Of a stretch of 64,000 nucleotides of DNA, positions 43,982 through 53,129 are shown piece by piece. The position numbers were made by a program, and so were the translations under genes. Each line of letters opens with the position of its first letter. Position 1 is the stretch's first letter. The notes under the pieces are model-generated. The model was not told the DNA's origin. It saw only the letters and a program-made list of their open reading frames with translations, and did no database searches. This DNA is from Jiangella mangrovi. Its GTDB lineage: Bacteria; Actinomycetota; Actinomycetes; Jiangellales; Jiangellaceae. Location of the stretch: assembly GCF_014204975.1 (NCBI RefSeq), contig NZ_JACHMM010000001.1, forward strand, positions 1,054,001 to 1,118,000, read 5' to 3'.

Positions 43982-45013
43982 TCAGAAGCGGCCGCACTGC
44001 TCCTGGCTCGCGAACGGCAGGTCCTCATAGCCGGACACGTCCTGCTGGCCGAGCGACCCGTCGGCCGCGGCCCGCAGCACCGCCATGGTCGGGATGCGGA
44101 AGAGGTTCTCGAGCTGGCCGTTGCTCTTCTGGCCGACCGAGCGGACCTCGTAGAAGATGGCGCCCGTCGTGAGGCCCTGCGGCGCGGGCTGCTCACCGGC
44201 CGGCGCGGTGCCGCCCATGAGCATGCGGCTGAGCCCGGCGTTGGTGATGTCGATCAGCGGGTAGTGCGCGACGTTCGCCAGGCCGTACTGGTCCAGCGCC
44301 TCGACGCTGGCCATGGCCATCTGCCGGTTGGTCAGCCACTGCTCGGCCGTCATGCGGCTCGGGTCGATCGAGCGGGCGCCGATCTGGAACTGGTTGAGGT
44401 CGTTGGTGCCCTCGACGATCGGTGCCTGGCCCATGTGGTGCAGGTCGAGCGCCAGCTCCGGGGCGGTGTCACGCCACAGCTTCCAGAAGGCGACGGTCTC
44501 GGGCTGCGCGAAGTTCTCCCAGTCGCGGTTGAGGTCGATGCGGGTGGGCGTCGTGCTCTGCCGGATGTTCGCCTCGGCGCCGTCCGGGTTGTACATGGGG
44601 ATGACGATGACGGTGAGGTTCTCGCGGATCAGCCGCGCGTCCGGCGACCCGCTGGCGAGGTGGTCGAGGATCTGCAGCACGGCCTCGGTGCTGTGCAGCT
44701 CGTTGCCGTGGATGCGGGCCTGCAGCCAGAACGTCGTCGGGCCGGTGCCGACGGTGGCGTAGTACAGCTCGCGGCCCTCGCCGGACACCCCCGCCGACGC
44801 GACGGCGACCCGGCCCTGGCTGGTCCGCTCGATCCGGTCCAGCTCCTGCACGACGTCGTCGTAGCCGGCGACACTGGACAGGCTGACGTTCTGGTCCTCC
44901 TGCAGGCACGGCCCGCCCGGCAGGTGCGGCGGTTCGGAGGCCGCCGTCCCCGCGCCTGTCAGGACGGTGGCGAGCATGCCGAGGCCGGCGAGCCCGGTGA
45001 TGATTCTGCGCAT
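43982..45013 (-). CDS. Secreted M14-family zinc carboxypeptidase
   Basis: 343 aa from ATG 45013 (MRRIITGLAGLGMLATV), with a signal peptide ending near residue 25. The zinc site is HGNELHS (HxxE), with the third ligand in LDLHHMG. NRDWENFAQPET supplies the Asn-Arg substrate clamp, and FYEVRSVGQKS near the end holds the catalytic Glu. It probably removes C-terminal residues from peptides, or acts on cell-wall peptides. It starts 10 bp after its tandem paralogue ends. Confidence 0.88.
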   Translation of the reverse strand: MRRIITGLAGLGMLATVLTGAGTAASEPPHLPGGPCLQEDQNVSLSSVAGYDDVVQELDRIERTSQGRVAVASAGVSGEGRELYYATVGTGPTTFWLQARIHGNELHSTEAVLQILDHLASGSPDARLIRENLTVIVIPMYNPDGAEANIRQSTTPTRIDLNRDWENFAQPETVAFWKLWRDTAPELALDLHHMGQAPIVEGTNDLNQFQIGARSIDPSRMTAEQWLTNRQMAMASVEALDQYGLANVAHYPLIDITNAGLSRMLMGGTAPAGEQPAPQGLTTGAIFYEVRSVGQKSNGQLENLFRIPTMAVLRAAADGSLGQQDVSGYEDLPFASQEQCGRF

Positions 45014-45023
45014 GGTCGTCTCC

Positions 45024-46226
45024 CTAGAGGTCGTCGCGGGGGTTGCCGATGGACGGGCCGGCCGGCGGGATGTCGAGGTAGCGGTCGCCGTCGACGGTGT
45101 CGATCGCACCGGAGGCGAGCGCCTCGAGCGTCACGCCCATGCCGGTGAGCGACTGCTGGATCAGCATGCCCATCGACTTCTGCGCCACGGAACGGGTCTC
45201 GTACAGCATGATCCCGGCTCCGTTGAGTGCGTACGAACCGAGCGCGGTGCCCGGCAGCTCCACGTCCGGGTAGCGGGTGATGCCGCCGAACGGCGACTCG
45301 CCGAGCGAGCGCAGCGCGTCGTACACCAGCACGTTGATCCGGAAGCTCAGGTCGCGCACGGCAGGGTCGAGCGGGAACTCCGGCGTGCCCTCGGTGACCA
45401 GGCCGATCACCTGCAGCGTCGTGAGCTGGTTCTCCGTCTCGGACTCGACGTTGCTGCCGCGGTGGTGGTGGTCGATGAAGACCTCCGGCCGGAGGCGCTG
45501 GAAGATCGCCGCGGACGTGCGGGCCTCCGGGGTGACGTAGAACCCGGGCAACTCCGACTCCCCGGGCAGCAGGGCCTCGTCGCCAGGGCCGAGGCGGAAG
45601 GTCAGGTCCGGGTGGAAGTCGCGGTTGATGTCGTAGCCGGAGACGCGGCCGGGCTGGAGCAGGTTGCGTGGCAGGTACCAGGGCGCCGGCGTCGCGGCGG
45701 CGAGGCCCCACTCCTGCGGCGTCCAGACCTGCGTGTTCTGCCGCCGCTGGACCAGGAACCCGGTCTCGTCACGGAAGTCGGCGCCGTCCATGTTGAGCCG
45801 CGGGATGAACCAGATCGTGAGCCGGTCGAGGATGTCCCGGACCGCGGGGTGCGAGCTGGTCGCGAGCGTCTGCATGAGCCGGAGCACCACCTCGGTGCCC
45901 AGCGGCTCGCCGCCGTGGATCTGGGTCTGGATGAGCACCGGCAGCCGGCCCGAGCCCGGCTCGCCGAAGCGGACCAGGTGGATCGGCCAGCCGGTGGCCG
46001 ACCGGCCGGCGACCTCGACCGCCATGCGTCCCTTCGACCGCGCCGCGATGGTCGACAGCTTCGGCCCGAGGTCGGTGTTGGCGGTGAGGGCGACCTTCTG
46101 AACGGTCTGGTCGGGCTGCAGCCACGGCCCGTTCGGGCGGGACTGAGGACCGGCGTGGGCACTGGGAGTCAGTGCCGCACCCACTCCCAGACCGGCGACT
46201 CCAGCGAGGAACGTGCGTCGGCGCAT
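45024..46226 (-). CDS. Exported M14-family zinc carboxypeptidase
   Basis: 400 aa from ATG 46226 with AGGAG 6 nt upstream. The signal RRRTFLAGVAGLGVGAAL is Tat-like. The zinc site is HGGEPLG, with a His cluster DHHHRGS as third ligand. The substrate Arg is in YDINRDFHPDL and the catalytic Glu in LYETRSVAQKS. The same YExRSVxQKS ending occurs in the next gene, so the two are tandem paralogues in one operon. It is about 55 residues longer than its partner, mainly between the zinc motifs. Confidence 0.88.
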   Translation of the reverse strand: MRRRTFLAGVAGLGVGAALTPSAHAGPQSRPNGPWLQPDQTVQKVALTANTDLGPKLSTIAARSKGRMAVEVAGRSATGWPIHLVRFGEPGSGRLPVLIQTQIHGGEPLGTEVVLRLMQTLATSSHPAVRDILDRLTIWFIPRLNMDGADFRDETGFLVQRRQNTQVWTPQEWGLAAATPAPWYLPRNLLQPGRVSGYDINRDFHPDLTFRLGPGDEALLPGESELPGFYVTPEARTSAAIFQRLRPEVFIDHHHRGSNVESETENQLTTLQVIGLVTEGTPEFPLDPAVRDLSFRINVLVYDALRSLGESPFGGITRYPDVELPGTALGSYALNGAGIMLYETRSVAQKSMGMLIQQSLTGMGVTLEALASGAIDTVDGDRYLDIPPAGPSIGNPRDDL

Positions 46227-46297
46227 GTCGGCTCCTGTGGTCGGTGACATAGCACCCATGTGATCGCCGTCACGTCCCAAAGGGGCACGGCCTGGAA

Positions 46298-48118
46298 TTA
46301 GGCGATCGCCTCAACTATCCGCACGGGGCGGCCGGGGCCGTAGCTCTCGCGGGCGCGGTTGCGGGCGAACCGGCGCAACGGCGCCACGTAGGCGTAGGTG
46401 TCCGGCCCGGTGGCGGTCAGCAGGTGCACGTCGACCAGCGACTCGACCAGGTCGGCGGCCTCACCGAGCGGCAGCCCCAGCACCTCGGCGGCGAACGACG
46501 GCGTGATCTCCACGACCTCCGGCACGGCCAGCAGCAGGAACGCCCGGGTCTGCTCCGGCACCAGGCCGATGAGCATGGCGTCGTACGGATCCTCGATGGA
46601 CGAGCACTCCGGCGCGCGCACCGGGGCATCGGGCTCCGGGGCGTGCAGCCGCTCGACGGCGGCGCGCAGCGTCCAGTCCGGCCGCGACGCGATCCGCTCC
46701 CCCAGCGCCTGCACCACCTGCGGCAGCCCACCGGCCTGGGTGAGCAGGGTCGCGACGGCGTCCGGTTCGGCCCGCAGCCGCTCGGCCCCGACCAGCCGCT
46801 CGAACAGGGCGAGCGCGTCGCCGTCGGGCAGCACGCCGAGGGTCAGCCAGCGCGTGGCGGCCAGCCCGTATAGCCGCTGCCGCGCCGTCACCACGACCGC
46901 CGCCCCGCCGGCGCCGGGCAGCAGCGAGCGCACCTGGTCGCCGTCGCGGGCATCGTCGAGCACGACGAGCAGCCGCCGGCCGGCCGACAGTGTGCGCCAG
47001 AGCGTGGCCCGCTCGCCGGTGGAGTCCGGCAGCTCGCCGGCCCGCACCCCGAGACCGCGCAACAGCTCGGCCAGCGGATCGGCGGACGTGCCGAGGTCGA
47101 CGAAGAGGTGGCCGTCGGGGAACTCCATGGGCAGGCTGCGGCCGAGATGCACGGCGAACGTGGTCTTGCCGATGCGGGCCAGCCCGTCGACGCCGAGCAC
47201 CGGCACCGTCCCGGACGACGGCGTCAGAGTGGCGGCCGCGACGGCGAGCTCCTCGTGCCGGCCGACGAACTCCGGCAGGTCGGGCGGCAGCTGGCAGGGC
47301 CGCTGGACGGAGCCGGTGAACGACGGCGTCAGCTGCGGCTCCACGGGTGCTGCGGCCGGCGCAGTCGGCGCGGCCGGCGCCGGCGGGACCGGCTCCGCGG
47401 TGAGGATCCTGCGTTGCAGCTCCTGCAGGCCAGGCCCGGGATACAGCCCGAGCTCCTCGGACAACCGGTGCTGGACGTCGGCGAAGACGGCCAGGGCGTC
47501 GGCCTGCCGCCCGGACCGGTACAGGGCCAGCATGAGCAGCTCGCGCGGGCGTTCGCGCAGCGGCTCCTCGGCGACCAGCTCGGCGAGGTCGGCGGCGGCC
47601 TCGGCGGGGCGGCCGGCGTCGATGTCGGCCGCGGCGAGGTCCTCGAGCGCCGTCAGCCGCAGCTCGGCGAGCCGGACCCGCTCGAACTCGGCGAAGTCCG
47701 CGGCGACCCCGGCGAGCGGCGTGCCGCGCCAGAGCGCCAGGGCCGAGCGCAACGCCGTCGCCGCGGGGTCGCCGTCGGACCGCCTGGCCGTGGCGAGGAG
47801 CCGCCTGAACACCGTCAGGTCGAGGTCGTCGGGGCTGTCGAGGCGCACGGCGTAGCCGCCGGCGACCGACGCGACCACCGCGGGGCCCAGCGCTCGGCGC
47901 AGCCGCGACACGTAGGAGCGGACCATGCCGACGGCGGCCGGGGGCGGCTCGTCCGGCCACAGCGCCGCGACCAGCTGCGCCGTCGTCACCGCGGTGCCGT
48001 CCTGGAGCAGGAGGAACGCCAGCAGCGAGCGCTGCTGCGGCGAACCCAGCGCGATCTCGGCGTCGCCGCGCCAGGCGCGGACCGGACCGAGCACCTCGAA
48101 CCGCAGCTCGTCGGCCAC
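46298..48118 (-). CDS. SARP-type transcriptional regulator with NB-ARC ATPase
   Basis: 606 aa from GTG 48118. GGAGG at 48130-48126 is 7 nt upstream, and the longer GTG/ATG readings start inside a hairpin. The winged helix is at about 5-95 (FEVLGPVRAWRGDAEIALGS) and the BTAD helices run to about 250. The ATPase has GLARIGKTTF at about 314 and LLVVLDDARDGDQV. It lacks the long TPR tail of AfsR. It presumably activates nearby metabolic or export genes, possibly the M14 pair downstream on the same strand (71 bp away). Confidence 0.88.
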   Translation of the reverse strand: MADELRFEVLGPVRAWRGDAEIALGSPQQRSLLAFLLLQDGTAVTTAQLVAALWPDEPPPAAVGMVRSYVSRLRRALGPAVVASVAGGYAVRLDSPDDLDLTVFRRLLATARRSDGDPAATALRSALALWRGTPLAGVAADFAEFERVRLAELRLTALEDLAAADIDAGRPAEAAADLAELVAEEPLRERPRELLMLALYRSGRQADALAVFADVQHRLSEELGLYPGPGLQELQRRILTAEPVPPAPAAPTAPAAAPVEPQLTPSFTGSVQRPCQLPPDLPEFVGRHEELAVAAATLTPSSGTVPVLGVDGLARIGKTTFAVHLGRSLPMEFPDGHLFVDLGTSADPLAELLRGLGVRAGELPDSTGERATLWRTLSAGRRLLVVLDDARDGDQVRSLLPGAGGAAVVVTARQRLYGLAATRWLTLGVLPDGDALALFERLVGAERLRAEPDAVATLLTQAGGLPQVVQALGERIASRPDWTLRAAVERLHAPEPDAPVRAPECSSIEDPYDAMLIGLVPEQTRAFLLLAVPEVVEITPSFAAEVLGLPLGEAADLVESLVDVHLLTATGPDTYAYVAPLRRFARNRARESYGPGRPVRIVEAIA

Positions 48119-48125
48119 GCCACCT

Positions 48126-48174
48126 CCTCCGGACCCGTCGGGCAACCCGTGGGAGCCAACGACGGGTCCGGAGG
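48126..48174 (-). terminator. Hairpin between the NmrA and SARP genes, overlapping the SARP Shine-Dalgarno
   Basis: A perfect 15-bp inverted repeat, CCTCCGGACCCGTCG (48126-48140) and CGACGGGTCCGGAGG (48160-48174), has a 19-nt loop. It lies just after the minus-strand NmrA stop and fits a terminator. Its last five minus-strand bases are the GGAGG that serves the SARP gene, so the folded RNA would also hide that site. Confidence 0.7.
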
Positions 48175-48185
48175 CGGTATTCCGA

Positions 48186-49139
48186 TCACGCGCCGCCGGT
48201 GAACGCCTCGCGGTGGGCGGCCAGCCAGCCGGCGAAGTCCTGCAGGTGCGGGTGGAGCTTGCGGACCTGCTCGGGGTCGCGGGCGCCGGCGAAGACGTCC
48301 TGGTGCTCGGCGTAGAAGAAGAACATGTTCGCGAAGTCGTCCGATCCGGGCGTCGGCTGCGCGCGGACCTCGTCGAGGCTCAGCGGCCGGTACTCGACGG
48401 TCTCGCCGAGCTCCTTGCTGAACGCCGCCGCGTACTCCGCGCCGGTGAGGTTCTCGCCGGAGATGCTCACCGTCTGCCCGGCGAACTCCTCCGGCCCGCG
48501 GGCGAGGATGGCGAACGCCGTCCGGCCGATGTCCTCCGCCGCGATGCCGGGCAGCCGGGCGTCGCCCATCGGCAGCCGCAGCGCGAGCACCCCGTCCTCG
48601 CCGCGCGTCGGCGGGAAGTAGTCGATGAACGAGTCGAAGTAGAACGTCGTCGACAGGTACGTCGTGGGCACGCCCGCCTCGGCGAAGAACGCGTCGGCCT
48701 CGCCCTTGCTGTCGAAGTGCGGGACCTTGTAGCCGCCTTCCAGCGTCGGAGCGCGGTGGTCGTCGGGGGCGATGTGCTCGCGGGTGTCGGGCAGCGTCGA
48801 CCAGATGACGTGCTTCAGGCCGGCCGCGGCGGCACCGTTCGCCAGGGCGCGGGCGTGCGCCTGCTCGCGCTCGACGGAGTTGTACTCCCAGAACGCCGTG
48901 ACGAAGAAGCCGCCGTAGGCGCCCTCGAGCGCGGCCCGCACGCTCGCCTCGTCGTCGAGGTCGGCGGCGACGACTTCCGCGCCGGCGGCGGCCAGCGCCT
49001 TCGCCGCGCCGGCGTCCGGCCGCCGGGTCAGCGCCCGGACGGCGAAACGCTTCTCGGGGTCGTCGAGGATCGCCCGTGCGACCCCGCCGCCCTGCTGCCC
49101 GGTGGCGCCCACTACTACGATGATCTTCTGTTCGGTCAT
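48186..49139 (-). CDS. NmrA-family NAD(P)-binding protein (HSCARG-like)
   Basis: 317 aa from ATG 49139 (MTEQKIIVVVGATGQQGGGV). It is an atypical SDR with the GxxGxxG Rossmann motif, FVTAFWEYNSVEREQAHARA and LRLPMGDARLPGIAAEDIGR. Members sense the NADPH/NADP+ ratio or reduce small substrates. No catalytic YxxxK pair was seen at the classical position. A hairpin follows the stop. Confidence 0.87.
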   Translation of the reverse strand: MTEQKIIVVVGATGQQGGGVARAILDDPEKRFAVRALTRRPDAGAAKALAAAGAEVVAADLDDEASVRAALEGAYGGFFVTAFWEYNSVEREQAHARALANGAAAAGLKHVIWSTLPDTREHIAPDDHRAPTLEGGYKVPHFDSKGEADAFFAEAGVPTTYLSTTFYFDSFIDYFPPTRGEDGVLALRLPMGDARLPGIAAEDIGRTAFAILARGPEEFAGQTVSISGENLTGAEYAAAFSKELGETVEYRPLSLDEVRAQPTPGSDDFANMFFFYAEHQDVFAGARDPEQVRKLHPHLQDFAGWLAAHREAFTGGA

Positions 49140-49184
49140 GCTCCGAGGCAACCGCCGCGACCTTCACGTCCCGTGCATATTCGA

Positions 49185-49212
49185 TTGACGTGCAGGTCAG
49201 GACCCTTAGGCT
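49185..49212 (+). promoter_or_regulatory. Sigma-70-type promoter for a leaderless transcript
   Basis: TTGACG (49185-49190) and TAGGCT (49207-49212) are separated by 16 bp. ATG 49220 lies 7 nt after the -10, where transcription would begin. The message of the methyltransferase gene is thus probably leaderless. Confidence 0.65.
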
Positions 49213-49219
49213 GACGGAG

Positions 49220-49945
49220 ATGTACTCCGATGACGACGTGGCGGCGCTCTACGAGGTGCTCAACCCCTGGGGTCCCGGCGACGACTTCTACCTCGGCCTG
49301 GTCATGGCGGCCGGCGCGGTCCTCGATGTCGGCTGCGGACCGGGCGGACTGCTGCGCCGCGCCCGCGAGGAGGGACACCACGGACGCCTGTGCGGGCTCG
49401 ACCCGGACGTCGCCGCCCTGGACCGCGCGCGACGCCGCGCCGACGTCGAGTGGGTCGAGGGTCGGGCCGCCGACCTCTCCGCCAAAGAGGAGTTCGAGCT
49501 CGCGGTCATGACCGGCAACGCGTTCCAGGAGCTGCGCGAGGACGCCGACCTGACGGCTTCGCTGGCGGCCGTCCGGCGCGCGCTCGCCTCCGGCGGGCGG
49601 TTCGCGTTCGACACCCGCAACCCCGAGGTGCGCGAGTGGGAGCAGTGGCGTCCGGAGAACGGCTTCGACGTCGTCGACCACGCGGGGCGCGAGCTGCGGG
49701 TCTGGCACGACGTCGAGGCGGTCGCGGACGGCCGGGTGACGTTCACCGAGACCACCGGCACCCGCGACGGCACGGCGCTGCGGGTCGACCGCGGCACGCT
49801 GCGGTTCCTCGATGTCGCGACGCTGGACGCCCTGCTGGCCGAGGCCGGGTTCGTGCTCGAGGACCGCTACGGCTGGTGGGACCGGCGGCCGTTCGCCGCG
49901 GACAGCCGGAGCATCGTCACCGTCGCGCGAGCCGTCGATGGGTGA
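49220..49945 (+). CDS. Class I SAM-dependent methyltransferase
   Basis: About 241 aa from ATG 49220 (MYSDDDVAALYEVLNPWGPG), chosen because a promoter places +1 at this ATG; GTG 49190 falls in the -35 element. Motif I is VLDVGCGPGGLLRRA and motif II LCGLDPDVAALDRAR. The region FELAVMTGNAFQELREDADL matches motif IV. The acceptor is unknown. It overlaps the phosphoesterase gene by 8 bp, so the two are co-expressed. Confidence 0.87.
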   Translation: MYSDDDVAALYEVLNPWGPGDDFYLGLVMAAGAVLDVGCGPGGLLRRAREEGHHGRLCGLDPDVAALDRARRRADVEWVEGRAADLSAKEEFELAVMTGNAFQELREDADLTASLAAVRRALASGGRFAFDTRNPEVREWEQWRPENGFDVVDHAGRELRVWHDVEAVADGRVTFTETTGTRDGTALRVDRGTLRFLDVATLDALLAEAGFVLEDRYGWWDRRPFAADSRSIVTVARAVDG

Positions 49946-50444
49946 GCTCGTGCGCGTCGGGGTCGTGTCGGACACGCACGCGCCGCGGTTCTGGAAGTCC
50001 TGCCCGCCGGCGGTCGCCGAGGTGTTCGGCCACGTCGACCTCATCCTGCACGCGGGCGACGTCTGTGTGCCGTCGGTGCTCGACGAGCTGACGGCGTTCG
50101 CGCCGGTCCACGCGGTGCAGGGCAACAACGACGGCGCCGACGTCGCGGCGTGGGGCGCGCCCGAGGTGCTGCGGCTCACCGTCGCCGGCGTCCGCATCGC
50201 GATGCTGCACGACAGCGGGCCGGCGTCCGGGCGGCTGCCGAGGCTGCGCGCGCTGTTCCCCGACGCCGACCTCGTCGTGTTCGGGCACTCGCACATCCCG
50301 TGGAACGAGGAGTCCGGCGGCTTCCGCGTCTTCAATCCCGGTTCGCCCACGGACAAGCGCCGCCAGCCGCGCGGCACCGTCGGGCTGCTGACGCTGAGCG
50401 ACGGCCGGGTGAGCGCCGCGGACATCGTCGCCGTCACGCCCTGA
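49938..50444 (+). CDS. YfcE/MJ0936-type metallophosphoesterase
   Basis: 168 aa from ATG 49938. All calcineurin-like metal motifs are present: VVSDTHAPRF (DxH), ILHAGDVCV (GD), VQGNNDGAD (GNxD), and the His pair in DLVVFGHSHIPW (GHxH). NPGSPTDKRRQPRGTVGLL is the family C-terminal signature. It hydrolyses phosphodiesters in vitro; the physiological substrate is unknown. It overlaps the preceding methyltransferase gene by 8 bp. Confidence 0.93.
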   Translation: MGELVRVGVVSDTHAPRFWKSCPPAVAEVFGHVDLILHAGDVCVPSVLDELTAFAPVHAVQGNNDGADVAAWGAPEVLRLTVAGVRIAMLHDSGPASGRLPRLRALFPDADLVVFGHSHIPWNEESGGFRVFNPGSPTDKRRQPRGTVGLLTLSDGRVSAADIVAVTP

Positions 50445-50495
50445 TCCCCCGCGTGCCGCCCGTTTTGCCCCGCCCGCAGCGGGTAGCCGATCAGT

Positions 50496-52058
50496 ATGAC
50501 GGCCCACATCGAACGCGAACGCAAGTACGAGGTACGCGACGACGGGCCGGCGCCTCCCGTGGCGGGGCTGACCTTCGCGGGTGGGACGACCCCTGTCGAT
50601 CCGAGCTCCGAGGAGCTCCAGGCCGTCTACTTCGACACCCCGGACCTGCGGCTGCTGCGGGCCGGCATCACGCTGCGGCGGTGCGCGGGCGGCGCCGACG
50701 CGGGCTGGCATCTGAAGGTGCCGAGCGCCGAGGCGGACACCCGGGTCGAGCTACGGCTGCCGCTGGAGGAGCCGGTGGCCCTGGTCGCCGGGGGTGCCGA
50801 CACTCCGCCGTCGGACTTCACCGCCCTGCTGGACGGTCACACCCGCGGCCTCGAGCTGGAGCCGGTCGCGCACATCGTCACCGACCGGACCACGTGGCAG
50901 CTGCTCGGTGAGCACGGCCGGCCGGTCGCGGAGCTCACCGACGACCGCGTCGAGGCCACCGACCTGCGCCGCAAGTCGACCGCCCGCTGGCGCGAGGTCG
51001 AGGTCGAGCTGACCGGCGACGGCGACCGGGCCCTGCTGACGTCCGCCGATGCCGAACTGCGCCGCCACGGCCTGCGCCGCAGCGAGGCGCCGTCGAAGCT
51101 GGCCCGGGCGCTCGGACGGGTCGGTGCGGAGGCGCCGGGTGCTCACGGGCCGGCCGGCGGCCTCGACGACGACACCGCCGGCGCGCAGGTCGTCGGCTAC
51201 CTGCGCACCCAGGTCGCGCGGCTGACGAGGTACGACCTCGCCACCCGCCGCGGGGAGCCGGACTCCGTCCACCAGCTGCGCGTGGCGACCCGCCGGCTGC
51301 GCAGCACGCTGCGGGTGTACCGCGGCCTGTTCGACCGGGGCGTCACCGAACCCGTCCGGACGGAGCTGCGCTGGCTCGGCCGCCGGCTCGGCCCCGCCCG
51401 CGACCTGGAGGTCATGGAGGAGACGCTGACCCGCGAGGTCGCCGAGTTCCCGGCCGAGCTGGTGATCGGCCCGGTCTCGGCCCGGCTCACCCGGCACTTC
51501 GCCCCGGCACGGGCCGACGCGGCCGCGGCCGTCGAGGAGACGCTGCGGTCGGAGCGGTACCTGCGCCTGTTGGACGCGGTGGACCGGCTGGTCGCCGACC
51601 CGCCACTGACGGAGCGGGCGTCGCGCCCGGCGGACCAGGAGCTGCCGCGGCACGTGCACAAGGCGTACCGGACGACGAGGCGGCGGGTCCAGCGGATCGA
51701 CGGCGAGGAGCACCGCGACGACGCCATGCGCGACGAGGCCCTGCACGACGCGCGCAAGGCGGCCAAGCGGCTGCGGTACGCGGCGGAGCTGGCCCGGCCC
51801 ACCGCCGGCAAGCCGGCGAACCGGCTGCGCAAGCGGGCCAAGAAGGTCGCCTCGGTGCTGGGCGAGCACCAGGACAGCGCCGTCGTCCGGCCGCTGCTGC
51901 GCCAGCTCGGCACGCAGGCGCAGCAGGCCGGAGAGAACGGCTTCACGTTCGGCGTGCTGCACGACCGGCACCAGGAGCTCGCCGAGGACGCCGAGCGCCG
52001 GTTCTGGCCGGCCTGGGACCGGGTCACCGCGAAGAAGGCGCGGCGCTGGTTGAGCTGA
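50496..52058 (+). CDS. CYTH and CHAD domain protein
   Basis: 520 aa. The CYTH triphosphate tunnel at about residues 1-200 opens with the ExExK signature (HIERERKYEV) and contains FDTPDLRLLRAGITLRRC. The CHAD helical domain at about 225-510 has VHQLRVATRRLRSTLRVYRG and ALHDARKAAKRLRYAAEL. These histidine-rich helices bind polyphosphate. The protein is expected to hydrolyse inorganic triphosphate or bind polyphosphate granules. Palindromic element B follows the stop. Confidence 0.93.
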   Translation: MTAHIERERKYEVRDDGPAPPVAGLTFAGGTTPVDPSSEELQAVYFDTPDLRLLRAGITLRRCAGGADAGWHLKVPSAEADTRVELRLPLEEPVALVAGGADTPPSDFTALLDGHTRGLELEPVAHIVTDRTTWQLLGEHGRPVAELTDDRVEATDLRRKSTARWREVEVELTGDGDRALLTSADAELRRHGLRRSEAPSKLARALGRVGAEAPGAHGPAGGLDDDTAGAQVVGYLRTQVARLTRYDLATRRGEPDSVHQLRVATRRLRSTLRVYRGLFDRGVTEPVRTELRWLGRRLGPARDLEVMEETLTREVAEFPAELVIGPVSARLTRHFAPARADAAAAVEETLRSERYLRLLDAVDRLVADPPLTERASRPADQELPRHVHKAYRTTRRRVQRIDGEEHRDDAMRDEALHDARKAAKRLRYAAELARPTAGKPANRLRKRAKKVASVLGEHQDSAVVRPLLRQLGTQAQQAGENGFTFGVLHDRHQELAEDAERRFWPAWDRVTAKKARRWLS

Positions 52059-52075
52059 TCCACCGCACGCTCCTC

Positions 52076-52129
52076 CATGATCATCCAAGTTCCGGGGCGT
52101 GATGGCGCCCCATTTCTTGGATGATCATG
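52076..52129. repeat. Dispersed palindromic element B (GATCATC core)
   Basis: The perfect 14-bp arms are CATGATCATCCAAG (52076-52089) and CTTGGATGATCATG (52116-52129). Inside are a TTCC spacer and an inner stem GGGGCG/CGCCCC around the loop TGATGG. This is the same plan as element A (28235-28282). It sits between the CHAD gene and the convergent sigma pseudogene and could also terminate both. Confidence 0.75.
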
Positions 52130-53116
52130 AACGAGGGGCGAGGCCGAACAGCTCGAACACCCGCGGATCCTGGAAGACGACGGTGTGCGCGATGCGGCCG
52201 CCATCGACCGCGAACACCTGCAGCGTGTGCAGTGTCCCGGCGCGGTAGGCCGCGAACGCCGGCTGGCCGTTGGCCCACACCGGCTCGGTCCGCCAGTCAG
52301 AGCCGCGCAGCACGAACAGCCGCTCCATGAACCGGCCGTAGTCGTCGCGGCCGCGGTACCAGAGCGCGACCGGCGGCATCTCGAGGACGGCGTCCTCGGT
52401 GAGCAGCGCGACCAGCCCGTCGACGTCGGCGGCCTCGAAGGCGCGGGCGTACCGGTCGACGACGGCGCGAGCGCGCGGGTCGTCCGGGTCGTCCGGGGCG
52501 GCCGCGACCGCCGACGCCGTCGGCCCGGCCGCCGCGACACGGCCCGGGCCCGCTGCAGCGCGCTGTTGACCGACGCGACCGTCGTGTCGAGCCTCGGCGG
52601 CGCTGAACTGCAGCACCTCGCGCAGCACGAGCACGGCCCGCTGCCGCGGCGGCAGCACCTGCACCGCCGCGACCAGCGCGAGCCGCAGCCCCGTCCGTAC
52701 CTCGACGGCGTCGGCCGGGTCGGTGGGGAACGGGTGCAGCCAGGGCACCTCGAACGACGGGGTCAGCGGCGCCTCGGCGTCCTCGCTGGGCGCGCCGAGG
52801 CCGGACGGCAGCGGCCGCCGCGCCCGGCCCTCGAGCGCCGTGAGGCAGGCGTTCGTCGCGATCGAGTAGAGCCATGTGCGCACCGACGCGCGGCTCTCGT
52901 CGTACCGGTCGCGCGCCCGCCAGGCCCGCAGCATCGTCTCCTGCACCAAGTCCTGATTTCCTTTACCTTGCGGGACTAATCGCCGCCAGGGACCTCGCGG
53001 TCGGCCACGCCCTCAGCCCCGTGCACCGAGCCGACCATCCGGTAGCAGTGCGCGACCAGCTCGCGACGATGCGGCTCCAGGCGCTCCGCGAGGTCGTCGC
53101 CGGCGCCCGTCGTCAC
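52125..53116 (-). pseudogene. Disrupted ECF sigma factor with SnoaL-like C-terminal domain
   Basis: The gene starts at GTG 53116: [20 protein letters not shown] is a normal region 2 start. After GAE the frame runs through 59 extra bases (52953-53011) to a TAG, and the expected continuation DLVQETMLRAWRARDRYDES resumes in another frame. In region 4 the frame breaks again near 52591: LDTTVASVNSALQRARA lies in a different phase, and the original phase returns by about 52530. The C-terminal SnoaL-like domain (RAVVDRYARAFEAADVDGLV) is intact to 52125. Two separate disruptions indicate a dead gene rather than one sequencing error. Confidence 0.8.
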
Positions 53117-53129
53117 CGTGCCCCCGTCG

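Noticed and set aside
42928..44196. Extension of the MFS frame upstream of 42927
   Set aside because: It runs antisense through the DUF5937 gene; family alignment begins at ATG 42927.
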